64,000 nucleotides of DNA from Polytrichum commune (lineage: Eukaryota > Streptophyta > Polytrichopsida > Polytrichales > Polytrichaceae): the NCBI GenBank assembly GCA_950295325.1, contig OX485803.1:54759554-54823553 (forward strand), written 5' to 3'. Positions 1 to 11,025 of this stretch are shown piece by piece. The notes under the pieces were generated by a model. That model saw only the letters and a list, made by a program, of their open reading frames with translations. It was not told the origin of the DNA and ran no database searches. The translations under genes and the position numbers were made by a program. How positions within the stretch are numbered: the first letter of the stretch is position 1; each line of letters opens with the position of its first letter.

Positions 1-644
1 GGTTCACATATAAACTCGCAACTTATAATCAAATTGAAGCGTCTCATCCTCTCTCCCTCTACCTCTCCCTCTTGTTCTTGCACCCAAACAAATCCCTAAT
101 CATAGAAGACCACACACATTCTAAAGTTGACGAAATTAGTACTATTTGCCATACTTTTGTCTCCTCTACCCCATCCTCTTACATGTCCCTCCTATGAATT
201 TGTCGTGTTCTTGCCTTGTCCCGCGTTATTTTGTCTTCTTTTGTATTATTCTCTCTTACCGGATAACCTAAAATATGGTACCATGGTTCAATCAAGGTAT
301 ATGAGCTTGGGTGTCCACTTTGGGCCTCGAGATGTCATATGGAGGTGATTAAGACTACTAACTACAATTTTGGATTGATGACGTGAAACGGAAACCATCT
401 AAAAATAGTTTTACATTAGATTCCATTCATCCAATTGTACCAACATATAATAGTAGTGTAGAAATTAAGGAGCACGTACATAAGAAATAGATAAAGGGTT
501 GAGCTCGTATAAGTGACTTACATCCAAATATATACCATGTCTATCTTGTGAATCGATGTCACATATTGACCATTATCATTATTTTATTTTATTTTTCTAG
601 AAAGTCGTTTTAAATATGTCTTTAGTCTAAAAAATTCAAAAACT
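1..644. other. Left flank, no gene recognised
   Basis: AT-rich sequence with short pyrimidine-rich stretches. I see no ORF with recognisable protein features and no RNA gene. It ends at the GA tract that borders the retroelement. Confidence 0.5.
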
Positions 645-672
645 AGAGAGAGAGAGAGAGAGAGAGAGAGAG
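645..672. repeat. (AG)14 microsatellite at left outer edge of retroelement
   Basis: An uninterrupted AG tract directly before the left terminal repeat. The right terminal repeat is preceded by only four AG units (5912-5919). The tract may be the insertion target or may have been generated on insertion. Confidence 0.9.
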
Positions 673-1630
673 CTGGGCATTTCTTGGTAAGAGCTAAGCT
701 TGTATTCAAGCATAGTCCTATTCAGAAAACATCCTCCATATGGTGGCCATTCCATTCATATACATATCTTTGTACTATTTAGCAAAAACCCGGGTGGGTG
801 GGTGGGATCCCTCCTCATATCAGTACAATACATGTCTTAGTAGGTCTACTATAAGGTGTAACCATGGTTTGACACCTTCTCTTGCATACAACTCATATTC
901 AACTAACCCTATATACCTTGCATTTCTTTGAAGTTACTATGTATATACTATACAACTCCTTAGTCAAAAACTAGGAAGGACCATTGTCATCATGTGCACT
1001 TCAAAATATAACCCAATAATCAATATATGTGTAAGTATTCATCATCTCCATCAAGGAATACATACAATATATGAGCACTAAGTGTATGAATCCAAAAAGG
1101 TAAACAAACTCTAAGGATGTCGTTCAAAATTGTGAAGGGTCTGCCTCACCTGTGCCCATGCAACCAACCAACAAAAAATGAGGATTAGTCACGTACCCGA
1201 GGTGAATAACAGCAGAACCCAATTGTTATCTATGTCACACAATCAAACAACAATACATCTATTGATTTTGCATTACCACATACTCCGTAAGAGAGTATTT
1301 TACCTGTTCCTTTGCCATTGAAGTTTCTTGTGGGGTCAGATTGAAGCACTTAGCCTAAATCACCCACTAGTTAACTTCCTCTGCCCTAATCACAGAGTTT
1401 ACCAAAGATAACCGTTTAGTGTGGTTCAACCTTTGAGTGAAAAGGAACTTTCTCAGGTCCTTGCTCTTGATATATGATTAGGTTTACAATCTTGTCCGTA
1501 GATGCCATGAGTAGAATCTATGGTGGACAGTAGTTAGGTAGAGTTCTTCTAACCCTAAGGTACTTATCCTTTAAAGATTAGATTTACAGATCTCAGTAAT
1601 TTATGTTTGGCAAAGTAAAAACAGAGTATA
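673..1630. repeat. Left direct terminal repeat of retroelement (958 bp)
   Basis: Collinear with 5920-6877 at a constant offset of 5247 bases with no indel. By eye the only difference is T744 versus A5991. In the minus-strand orientation of the element this is the 3' repeat. It is followed inward by a short GA tract (1631-1647) and about 200 bases of noncoding sequence before the RT stop codon. Confidence 0.93.
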
Positions 1631-1846
1631 GAGAGAGAGAGAGAGAGGCCCGCCACCAAAAAACCCCTGGTATGTATAATATTTGGATCTCGGGAGTACA
1701 TACTAATGCTTGGTTAAACAAGGATTACACTAGTATGTATCCACTATCGGCTTACATACCAGTCCCCTTATTTTTAACTCAACTCTGCTCTCGTTAGTAG
1801 CCTATTAATCAGGCATGTCTTGCTCTCTTCTAAACTCAGATTCATG

Positions 1847-4051
1847 CTAAAAAGTGCCTGGGTTGCCGGTAAGCTTACCTTGAAATGCCGTGATTAAATC
1901 CTTAACCTCGAATCTGACAGCAGGGTAGTTAGTTTTGGAGATGGTTGCTATTACCAGTTGTAGAAGCTTCTGTTTGCGGAATCCGTTGCTGGTTAAAGTA
2001 GAAATCAGTTTACCAAGTTCTTGCTTAGCCATATTCATATCATTAGACAAATACAATATGGGTATTGTCTGTGATACGATGACATTGTACGCTTGTTTTA
2101 CTGGTCTGTTAGAGCAAAATTTAATATACTGCGTATATAAGAATGGGAGTTCTCTCCGTTTATCATATTTCTGGAGTGTGAATTCACCATCATCTTCATT
2201 GGTGATTGAAACCAACACATTCATAAAATGTGCCTTGATCCCAAGAGTAGGGTTAATTATGGAAAAGCATGCCACTTCCGTTTTGATTTCCAAAATATGT
2301 AAAGGATATATCCAAAACGGGTTGGATGATGTCCTGGGTTGTTGTGGGTCAAGGAAAATACTTGCATTACCATTGTTGATCCAACAAAGATCATCAATGT
2401 ATCGGAATGCATGCATAAATTTTCCCATTAAGTCAACCCTCCCAAGTTTAGCTAGTCTTTGCATAAACTTGATCTCGTATGACATTAGGTACAGGTTACA
2501 CCAAAGAGGGGAGCAGGAAAATCCCATTGGAATACCCAATACTTGCTTCCATACCCTATTCCCTAGTCTCACATAGCAGTTTGTTGTAAGCCACTTGTGT
2601 AACATCAAGAATTCACTCACTGATATTTGTAGCCATTTGCCGTAGCTTGGGCAAGTAGATGCCCAAACTACTCTAGTAGTTACACCCATAGCATTGACTT
2701 TGACCCAAGCTCTTGGTTCCGATCTAGGATATTTACGTTTGAAATTTTTGATCCCTAAAGAAGTAATAAATTCCATAGCTTCAAATAGGGTATCTTGGCC
2801 ATTTATTGGTATAGTCTCAAAGCATCTTGTAATGTCCGCCACATATATGTTGTGGACTTTTTGTGGGATGTTGAGACAAAACTCATTGATGGAATCAATG
2901 ACCCAATATACGGATGTATCAATTCCGAGGAAATTTTTGTAACCTATGACTGTGGTTTTAGCCCATTGTTTAACCTCCTCAAGGAGAGCCATAGTAGCTA
3001 CCGTTACAAGGGTAGCCATGTTGACATAGATGGATCCAAAAGCATTTGTGATCCATCTATATTTTTTCTTGTGGAATTTGTAGATAGCCATGATATATGG
3101 TAATTCATGGCTATCATTATGTAGTTCCGGTAGGAGTTCATGTATAGTCCCTTGCAGGTATTTGATAATTTCCTCAATGGACTGCCATTTGTCACCGTCT
3201 TTGCAAGGTAGGAAGTCTCGACTACTTAGCCTTTCCAATGCTTGTTGTCTAATATGATTTATGCATATAAAACATGCATTATTAGACGCCTTATCCAAAC
3301 CGGACACATATACATGCTTGAGGAGCCAGTTAAGCTCATCCATTACAGGTTTAACTGTAAACAAGTAAGGTTGAGAATACCTGAATCCAAACTTGTTGAG
3401 CTTGTACGCATTAAGTAGAATCCCCCTGCTTCTCTGGCGTACCTCCTTTGTGGCCTCGTTTATGTCCAACAATTGCTCCACATTGAGTACATGGCATACT
3501 TGTAAGAAGGTATCATATATGACTTGGATCGCTTCATGTATGGCCGTAGGTCTCAAAGGTATGTGGTTGAGCCCCATTTGAATGGCATTTCTCAAACCCT
3601 TATGTTGAATAATGGATATATCCATTGTTCTAACATGTCCTTTACTCTTTTCCTCATTGTGTTCATCCAATGTATCCTTGTCAAGGAATTTGTAGAATCT
3701 TTTAGAGGATTGACATATGCACATGTCCTCTAGATTCAATTCTTCAGGAATTTCAAACTCTTTAAAGACCATGCTTGGTTTGTAACAATACTTAGAAATG
3801 TTTGGATGGTAACTCCATGCAAACATTATATTAAGTAATGCAGGTATGACCTGCGGTATGGAGAAGAACATGAAAATTTCAGAGAAGAATTTTTTCATGT
3901 TGATCCATTCCAAAGCCCTATTGCAGTAAAACACATGTACAATACCGGTATACTCCGATTTTTTGCTTTTGGTAATAACTTTTCTGCCTATAGAGTTGTT
4001 TTTGACCTGCCGTATATCACCTGGTTCAAAAATATATATATATTCAGCCAT
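1847..4051 (-). CDS. Reverse transcriptase, Penelope-like (734 aa)
   Basis: Predicted RNA-directed DNA polymerase of the retroelement. The frame is open for 734 codons from an ATG. Visible RT motifs in order: a P-x(5)-Y-K-F-H-K region at about residues 318-328; motif A, VADITRCFETIP, at about 404-415, with the catalytic Asp at 406; motif B, GIPMGFSCSPLWCNLYL, at about 506-522; motif C, RYIDDL, at 550-555, with Asp553 and Asp554. After the palm, a segment with YDKR at 629-632, then CSNRP and a GFRKQKLL stretch, resembles the thumb region of Penelope-type RTs. The first 300 residues contain a conserved-looking HVRTMDISII...GLNHIPLRP block that I do not recognise as a nuclease. No GIY-YIG endonuclease is visible. 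All catalytic residues are present, so the enzyme could be active. Confidence 0.88.
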   Translation of the reverse strand: MAEYIYIFEPGDIRQVKNNSIGRKVITKSKKSEYTGIVHVFYCNRALEWINMKKFFSEIFMFFSIPQVIPALLNIMFAWSYHPNISKYCYKPSMVFKEFEIPEELNLEDMCICQSSKRFYKFLDKDTLDEHNEEKSKGHVRTMDISIIQHKGLRNAIQMGLNHIPLRPTAIHEAIQVIYDTFLQVCHVLNVEQLLDINEATKEVRQRSRGILLNAYKLNKFGFRYSQPYLFTVKPVMDELNWLLKHVYVSGLDKASNNACFICINHIRQQALERLSSRDFLPCKDGDKWQSIEEIIKYLQGTIHELLPELHNDSHELPYIMAIYKFHKKKYRWITNAFGSIYVNMATLVTVATMALLEEVKQWAKTTVIGYKNFLGIDTSVYWVIDSINEFCLNIPQKVHNIYVADITRCFETIPINGQDTLFEAMEFITSLGIKNFKRKYPRSEPRAWVKVNAMGVTTRVVWASTCPSYGKWLQISVSEFLMLHKWLTTNCYVRLGNRVWKQVLGIPMGFSCSPLWCNLYLMSYEIKFMQRLAKLGRVDLMGKFMHAFRYIDDLCWINNGNASIFLDPQQPRTSSNPFWIYPLHILEIKTEVACFSIINPTLGIKAHFMNVLVSITNEDDGEFTLQKYDKRRELPFLYTQYIKFCSNRPVKQAYNVIVSQTIPILYLSNDMNMAKQELGKLISTLTSNGFRKQKLLQLVIATISKTNYPAVRFEVKDLITAFQGKLTGNPGTF

Positions 4052-4180
4052 ACAAACTATTTAAAGATCTGTCAGCATTGCAGATGAACATATTAGCTAG
4101 GTAAACTGGCTTATAGCAGCTAATGAATTACAAATGCCCACATTAGCCACTGCCTAGTTGTATCCTATCCCTGGTATTCA

Positions 4181-5848
4181 CTAGATATCCTCCTCCCATA
4201 GTAAAACTCGAGCCTTTAGTGGGGACGACAGCTGGTGGCGTGCTGTAGTTCCCGTTCGGGCGCCTGGGGTACTGTCAGTTGTGCTGGGTGACCCTAGGCC
4301 TGTCTCGCAGGTGTTAGCCGTTCGCCCATGAGCGTTGAGGTTAGGGTTACGAAACCCTGACCTTCCACCTCCGCGGCCTCTCCAACTTCTGCCGCCTCTC
4401 TGCGCTGGGCTGCTACCCCGCATTGAAGGACTGCTCCGACCTCTTCCTCCCGCATAGTTTCTCTCAGAGGGGGAAGAATTGAGATTGATTTTCTGCTTTT
4501 TGAATGGTGATGGTGCTTTACTAGGAGATCCTGGATGGGCGAGAGAGAACTTTGGTCCTTTGAGTAGTCTCTCTATCTTGCTAGCGATTGGAGTATCCGC
4601 GATATCCTTAAGTAGTCTTTGACTAGGATCCTCGGATAATTGAGTCGCTGCTTTGATCATTTGCTCTCTCCCTATTTGAAACACAATGGCGGCTTTCACT
4701 GCCACTCTAGCTGACTCATGCATCCAAATCATGAAAGCTGCTAGTATAGCAACAGTAGTAGGATAGTTTGGGAAAAAGATCTCCAGCTTGTTGATCATGG
4801 TCCACACGGCGTGATCAAACCAAATGATTGATCCTTTGCATCCACTTGTTGCTCTAGGGTTGCAAAGGCATCTCATGTATGGGCGCTGGACATTTCACAT
4901 CTCTGATAAATGTGAATCCTTCCTATTGTGCCCTGTAGGTAGATCTTGCTTTGTGTGTAGTTTGACCTCCTCTGTAGTGCACTTTGAATGATCAAACATA
5001 TTAAGTGGGAAAGCATGCATCAAATCCATTGGTGCCCTTAGCACACCAATGTTGTTGAATGCTTGCTTTTTGAAATTTTCCACTTCTTGATCTGAAAATC
5101 CTGCCCAAGCCTTCCACATGGGGATGGATATTGGGGCTATGAGGTTTGTATTCCCTATTGCCCACATTCTATGCTGAAAATCTGCAACTAGTAGCTCCAC
5201 ACTTCTAGTTGGTTTGATTGGGACTACTGGTCCTTTACTTGCAATCATTGTATTTTTGTGTTTCTCGGCTTGGGAAAGTTGAATACCATCACTGAAATCC
5301 TCTAAAGCTGATAAATCTTCGGCTGAGATTGCCAGCTTCGCAAGCAGTGGATGTGTAACAGAACCAGTGTTGTTACCGGAGTCTATTCCAACTACTGTAC
5401 TGGCTGACTCTGGATTAAGCTCATCTGCATTAGCTAGCTTGAGAATAGCTTCTACTTTCTGTGCTAGTTGATCAGCCTTCTCGGCATCAACTTCGTCCTC
5501 AGCTAGCAACTCTGGTAACTTATCCTGTGCAGATTTGAGCCTAGCAATGGCTTTCGGTGGATCTGCGGTAGCAAGGACAAACAACGATGTCCACGCCGCT
5601 AAGTCTAGAGAATCCAACAGAAGGGGGGAATGCAGACCTTCTTCGTCTGTATCGCTGATAGCAGCGAGATCTGCTTCCTGTAGGCTTGTATGAAACTCCG
5701 GGATGTTGATAGCGGCGATAGTAGACTGTACTGCCGGTATCGGTGCTGGCAACGGGTGTGCATACCCGAGCTTCACCAGATCCTCACACCATGCCTGAGT
5801 CTTTTGTTTAGACTGTGTCACATATTATGCATTAACACAGTCAGACAT
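4181..5848 (-). pseudogene. Retroelement ORF1 (Gag-like, RG-rich C-terminus) with two in-frame stops
   Basis: One continuous minus-strand frame upstream of the RT. An ATG at 5848-5846 is followed by a TAA at codon 8 (5827-5825). The frame then stays open for more than 300 codons to a TGA (4897-4895), and continues in the same frame to a TAG at 4183-4181. The 927-base middle portion has no early ATG of its own. The C-terminal part has a KKQK basic stretch and an RG/RGG-rich block (for example GGRSWRGRGGGRSG), typical of nucleic-acid-binding proteins. The order ORF1-RT and the RG box suggest a Gag-like RNA-binding protein. Long open stretches around both stops argue that they are recent, or that they are bypassed. 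I do not recognise a capsid fold. A spliced or non-AUG start is possible. Confidence 0.6.
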
Positions 5849-5919
5849 TAAGTACTAAAGATATGTACTAGAATGGATGGTAGCAGTTTCCATGCTGCTA
5901 ATGGGTGTTCTAGAGAGAG

Positions 5920-6873
5920 CTGGGCATTTCTTGGTAAGAGCTAAGCTTGTATTCAAGCATAGTCCTATTCAGAAAACATCCTCCATATGGAGGCCATTCC
6001 ATTCATATACATATCTTTGTACTATTTAGCAAAAACCCGGGTGGGTGGGTGGGATCCCTCCTCATATCAGTACAATACATGTCTTAGTAGGTCTACTATA
6101 AGGTGTAACCATGGTTTGACACCTTCTCTTGCATACAACTCATATTCAACTAACCCTATATACCTTGCATTTCTTTGAAGTTACTATGTATATACTATAC
6201 AACTCCTTAGTCAAAAACTAGGAAGGACCATTGTCATCATGTGCACTTCAAAATATAACCCAATAATCAATATATGTGTAAGTATTCATCATCTCCATCA
6301 AGGAATACATACAATATATGAGCACTAAGTGTATGAATCCAAAAAGGTAAACAAACTCTAAGGATGTCGTTCAAAATTGTGAAGGGTCTGCCTCACCTGT
6401 GCCCATGCAACCAACCAACAAAAAATGAGGATTAGTCACGTACCCGAGGTGAATAACAGCAGAACCCAATTGTTATCTATGTCACACAATCAAACAACAA
6501 TACATCTATTGATTTTGCATTACCACATACTCCGTAAGAGAGTATTTTACCTGTTCCTTTGCCATTGAAGTTTCTTGTGGGGTCAGATTGAAGCACTTAG
6601 CCTAAATCACCCACTAGTTAACTTCCTCTGCCCTAATCACAGAGTTTACCAAAGATAACCGTTTAGTGTGGTTCAACCTTTGAGTGAAAAGGAACTTTCT
6701 CAGGTCCTTGCTCTTGATATATGATTAGGTTTACAATCTTGTCCGTAGATGCCATGAGTAGAATCTATGGTGGACAGTAGTTAGGTAGAGTTCTTCTAAC
6801 CCTAAGGTACTTATCCTTTAAAGATTAGATTTACAGATCTCAGTAATTTATGTTTGGCAAAGTAAAAACAGAG

Positions 6874-6877
<4 letters not shown>
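5920..6877. repeat. Right direct terminal repeat of retroelement (958 bp)
   Basis: Partner of 673-1630, with one substitution in 958 bases. It lies about 70 bases upstream of the ORF1 ATG in the element's orientation, so it is the 5' repeat and should carry the promoter. I looked by eye for a hammerhead ribozyme core, known from some Penelope-like repeats, and found none. Confidence 0.93.

Positions 6878-6929
<52 letters not shown>
6878..6929. repeat. (GA)26 microsatellite at right outer edge of retroelement
   Basis: An uninterrupted GA tract immediately beyond the right terminal repeat. The same junction after the left repeat (1631-1647) has only about nine units. Confidence 0.92.
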
Positions 6930-6931
<2 letters not shown>

Positions 6932-7626
6932 TGAATGAGGGATGCTTGTCCCCTGACACTAAACATCAATATTGAGAGCTTGTGCAAACTTCCAATCTGC
7001 TATGCAACAATAACTTGAAACTTTTAGGTTAAGTTTTTGTAAAAAAAAGAAAATGCATATCTTTGAGGCTTGAAATCATGATAATTTCCTCACAAAAATC
7101 AAATTGGTTTTGGTTGTTGTGGTCTAGCCCTAAGCGAATGAGAGACATGTTGAGGTTGATTGCAAATCATTATGCTTTGCTTGCTCTTGAAAGTTGTCAA
7201 TAAGACGTATGTGCATAACATTCTTCATTGAGATCAACACGTTCACTTCTTGGAGAATTGAGATAGGCAAATGTTGGGATGAAGATAGTTAGATGCTAGA
7301 ATATGAAGTGGCAAAGAGGGAGGAACTATGTTCAACCAAATATAGAAAGAGAACAATTGAGCTAGCTCAAGGATTTTATGTAAAAATACTCCATAAGTAC
7401 AATGACAACATAAGAAAGGAGAGGAGAGTAGAGGAGAGTAGAGGAGAGGCAAGTGACGAGTCAATTGTGATGCCCTAACCCTAACACACTCCTTGCACAC
7501 CTCCTTACTTTCTCACATTCCAACCCCCTTGAAATCCTAGGAGACATCTCACAAGTGACTTCATCTATCCTTTATTCTTCACAAAAAAATCAACCATTAT
7601 TCAACCATTCTCCATAATTGAAGTGC

Positions 7627-7630
<4 letters not shown>

Positions 7631-7672
<42 letters not shown>
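7631..7672. repeat. (TA)n(CA)n microsatellite
   Basis: About 16 TA units followed directly by about five CA units. Confidence 0.9.
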
Positions 7673-8034
7673 TAATTATTTATTCATATCTAGCCCTTTA
7701 TGTCCATGGTATCTTATATGTACCACTTAGGTAATTTTATGATGTTATGCCAAATGCCATATTACATATAACCATGTTATGCACACCTAGAGCACCCTAA
7801 ATTATATGTAATTATGTTTAAAATAACCATAATTAATATATGAGACCCTATATTTTATTGTATTTAAAAATTTCAATAAAAACATGTAACCTCTTACATG
7901 GATTATTCCAAAGTTTTCGAGTTAGATCTATAAAAAAAAATTGTTTGCATGCACGTTTGCATGCAATATTTCCCTCTCACCCCAAGTAGATCTTGTTTCC
8001 CAACACCTACCATAGGGGGTGGGGTAAAAACATA

Positions 8035-8620
8035 GCAAAACATCATTTTCATCCTCCCCCTTAGTAGGTGCTGCAAAACATCACTCATCCCAAGAGATAG
8101 GCACTTAGGTGTTCAGAAACAATTTGGTTTCCTAATTAACACATACTGAAGGGGTAATAATGAAGACTTGCCCCTTATAGATTGGTTATTGATTCATCCC
8201 AAATTAAGCTCATTGGACTAATTTGAGGTCTCTAATCTTGATTTAGGATTTAAATTATCTTAAATACTATACCCCATACTCTATACTAGTAATCATTATT
8301 TTCACCCTCCCCCCCCCCTCAGTAGGTGGTGTGAACATTCACCCATTGGGAATCACCGACACCCACTCCCATCGTCAACCTCTCATGTACACCAAAAAGG
8401 TCTTGTCCTTGACTTGTAAATAAAGTTGTGCCCACCAATTGAATCCTTTTGCACACATGGCCTTTGTGAAAAATTGTGCATGATAGAGATAGTGACAGGG
8501 AACTATCACATATAAGTGTACCTCTCATCCATTCAACATAAAAATTAACCCCCTATAGGGTAGTTGCTAATTCATCTCAATTGACCTTGAGTAGACTAAT
8601 TTGGGGTCTCTAAAGCTACA
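8035..8620. repeat. Diverged direct duplication
   Basis: Two stretches share order and wording: each has a TTTTCA(T/C)CCTCCCCC...TCAGTAGGTG-like start (near 8045 and 8298) and ends with GACTAATTTG(A/G)GGTCTCTAA (near 8216 and 8594). The copies differ by many substitutions and indels. Origin unknown. Confidence 0.5.
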
Positions 8621-10057
8621 GTAGTTATTCCAATTAGTGTGTGTTACTATTCGGGGTTATTCAATGCAATAATATTGTAATCATGAATTCAGTATTTGCT
8701 AGCAAAGTTCAATGGGTTGTTTGGACATTATAGAACATAAAATGGCTTTGCTTGGTAAAATTTTACATTCAAATTCAATGGTTACAACTTTGTGTAAGTC
8801 CATATAGTAAAACAAGCTAATTAGGAAAATCATTGTAGTTATGGTGTTTAGTGAACTAAATGAATATACCTTCAAGATTCATACTATTTAAAGGCTTTTG
8901 TGTTGATGAATGAGAAGTACGCTCGTATACGATAATTCCCTCTCTTCGACTGAGATGGGGACAATGACTCGGACTCCTCATAAAAATTGTATTACATGTG
9001 GCCCTTCTGTCATTTAGAATCAAGCCTTAACCATTCAACATGGTTTCAAGCTACCATTGCATGATCTATGTCATAATTTACAACAACCCAACAATTCATG
9101 GAGTCAATTTTCATTTCATCTACGAGATGATATTGAACAAACTTATTACAAAGAGGAGGTGAAAATATGATCATTTGTGACAATGGTGATCAAATATACA
9201 TGGTTAGGATATAGATGTAAGTCATTTGTACAAGAACTCGAATCATTGTGTTTTCCTTTTATACATACACCGGTTCAATGGAATAATTCCAAAATTTGGT
9301 GGGATCACTTTTGACATCATTGACTAGACTTTATAGTAAGAAGCTTGTACCACCTTTGCATGATGCCTTGAGGTGCATAATAGGTCTATGAAACTTTTCA
9401 ACCCTAACCATATAAACCCTTAGATGTGTGTGTAGAACGACACTAAATATGATATTTAGTGTCACTTACTATTTGGAATTACACAATGCTCTATCTATAT
9501 ATTAACTGTACATCTCATATTTAACCAACAAATGTCAAATTGGTTGTTTGATCATTATAGAACATCAACAACGTTACTTGGTGAAAAGGTACATCAATAA
9601 TAGAAAGATGTAGCACCGTGTAACTTCAAATAGTACATGCACTTAGCAATACAGCTTGTTGTGGGTCTAATGCAAGTGAAAACAAAAAGTACACACCAAT
9701 AATGAGCATGGATATAGGGGTATCAACTTCGTGTGTATCATAATCTTTGATTGGGACATGAAGGTATGTTGATGGATACACATCATTCTACTCTAGACGG
9801 TCTAATTTGATAAAGTTTATCACAAAGACGTACATACAATTTCAATGATAAAAATACAAGTGAGAATATATATACTTACAAAAAAATTACATTTGTATCT
9901 AGTCATTAACATAAGTATACAAATACTTTGAATAATAATGAACCCCTATCATATTTATAATGTAAAATGCTACTATTCGATGATGAAGTCATTGAAGAGT
10001 TTTTCATCCCCTGGATGTAAGTCATAAGCATCTAAGTCTACAATTTATGTCATAGAA

Positions 10058-11025
10058 TCAAATATAATTTTTGTTTCTACATCTATCATCAAATAATCCG
10101 TAAGATTGTAAGTCCACTTGTTGTTGGTTTGGTGAAGGTGGGATTGAATATTCGTGTGAGTCTTTCTCATTCCAATATTTTGCAAAGGGCTCATCGATGG
10201 GCACGTTTTTGTATAGAGAAGCATTTGGGTGTAAACTTTCCACGGTATACTATTTCACATGTACAAGAGTGGGCAATTCTACCTGAATCCAACATGGATT
10301 GTTCCGTTGAGCTCGGCCGCTATGGATATTAGGAGGGCAACTTCAAAATGGAAGATCATGATGAATCCCCATGATGTTGAGATAGAAAACATCTCCAAAT
10401 TTCTTTTGATACGGTGTTGGGTGTAACGAACACGAGGTATTTTAAATCTCGGCAAATAACGCTTGAACGTGGAGTTGAAGAGCATGAAATCAATCGTGCT
10501 CTTCATGCCGATTGTATTGCGGGTTTGGATGGGGAGGCGAGGGATCTGCATGCGCATTTGCTCGAAGACGACGAACTCGAAGGCGTTGCCGAGGGATTGA
10601 GCGCATGTTTCAATGTAGTTAGGTCCATGTTGCATGCATTCAGGGGTCGACGTCAACATTCAATGCACGTTGGATATGCTCAACGTTCGATGACTTGTGC
10701 GTCTCATGGCGGGGAGGTTGCTAGCCACAACCACCATTGCACGGGCTCAACGTCCTCTGCAGACTCTGATCGTGGGTCACGTCATGGGTCTAGTGGAGCT
10801 ACATCTAGGGTCCCTCTCTACATGCTCGTCAAAAACTTGAAGGATGGCACTACCGATGAGGTTGTTCAAGATGTATATATAAACATTAATACGACAATAA
10901 AGTATAATGACGGTTATGGAAAGTTGACATGGCTTCTTGTGGAACTTCCTTTAGTGGCTTGTGGGATAACCCCCCACACCCCTAAATTGATCAAAATCCC
11001 AATAGCATATCAATATATAGCTTAG
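10058..11025. other. Unrecognised open-frame cluster of raised GC
   Basis: The plus strand is open from 10414 to 11025 (203 codons, first codon ATG), and the minus strand is open over 10279-10659 and 10058-10243. The stretch 10490-10840 is clearly richer in GC than its surroundings. The predicted plus-strand product has a His/Ser-rich middle and no domain I recognise. It could be a decayed transposase, with the true frame on either strand, or a lineage-specific gene. Confidence 0.25.

Larger units (their letters stand above)
645..6929 (-). mobile_element. Young Penelope-like retroelement with long direct terminal repeats
   Basis: A 6.3-kb unit whose ORFs read on the minus strand. It is bounded by two same-orientation repeats (673-1630 and 5920-6877) and contains a reverse transcriptase ORF (1847-4051) and an ORF1 frame (5848-4181). 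GA dinucleotide tracts lie at the outer edges (645-672 and 6878-6929). I see no integrase, protease, RNase H or tyrosine recombinase, and the repeats lack the usual TG...CA ends, so this is not an ordinary LTR retrotransposon. Penelope-like elements are known to carry LTR-like direct repeats, and some lineages lack an endonuclease and target simple or telomeric repeats. The RT architecture fits that class best. Clade assignment (for example Coprina-like) is inference. Confidence 0.75.

Noticed and set aside
740-931. 63-codon frame present in both terminal repeats (740-931 and 5987-6178)
   Set aside because: It occurs twice only because the repeats are identical. No domain, and a repeated GGT tract inside.
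673-1630. Hammerhead ribozyme in the terminal repeats
   Set aside because: No CUGANGA...GAAA core with a fitting stem was found by eye on either strand. A covariance-model search would be decisive.
645-6929. Classical LTR retrotransposon (Copia/Gypsy) or DIRS
   Set aside because: No integrase, protease, RNase H or tyrosine recombinase is visible, and the repeats lack TG...CA ends. The RT motifs fit the Penelope type better.
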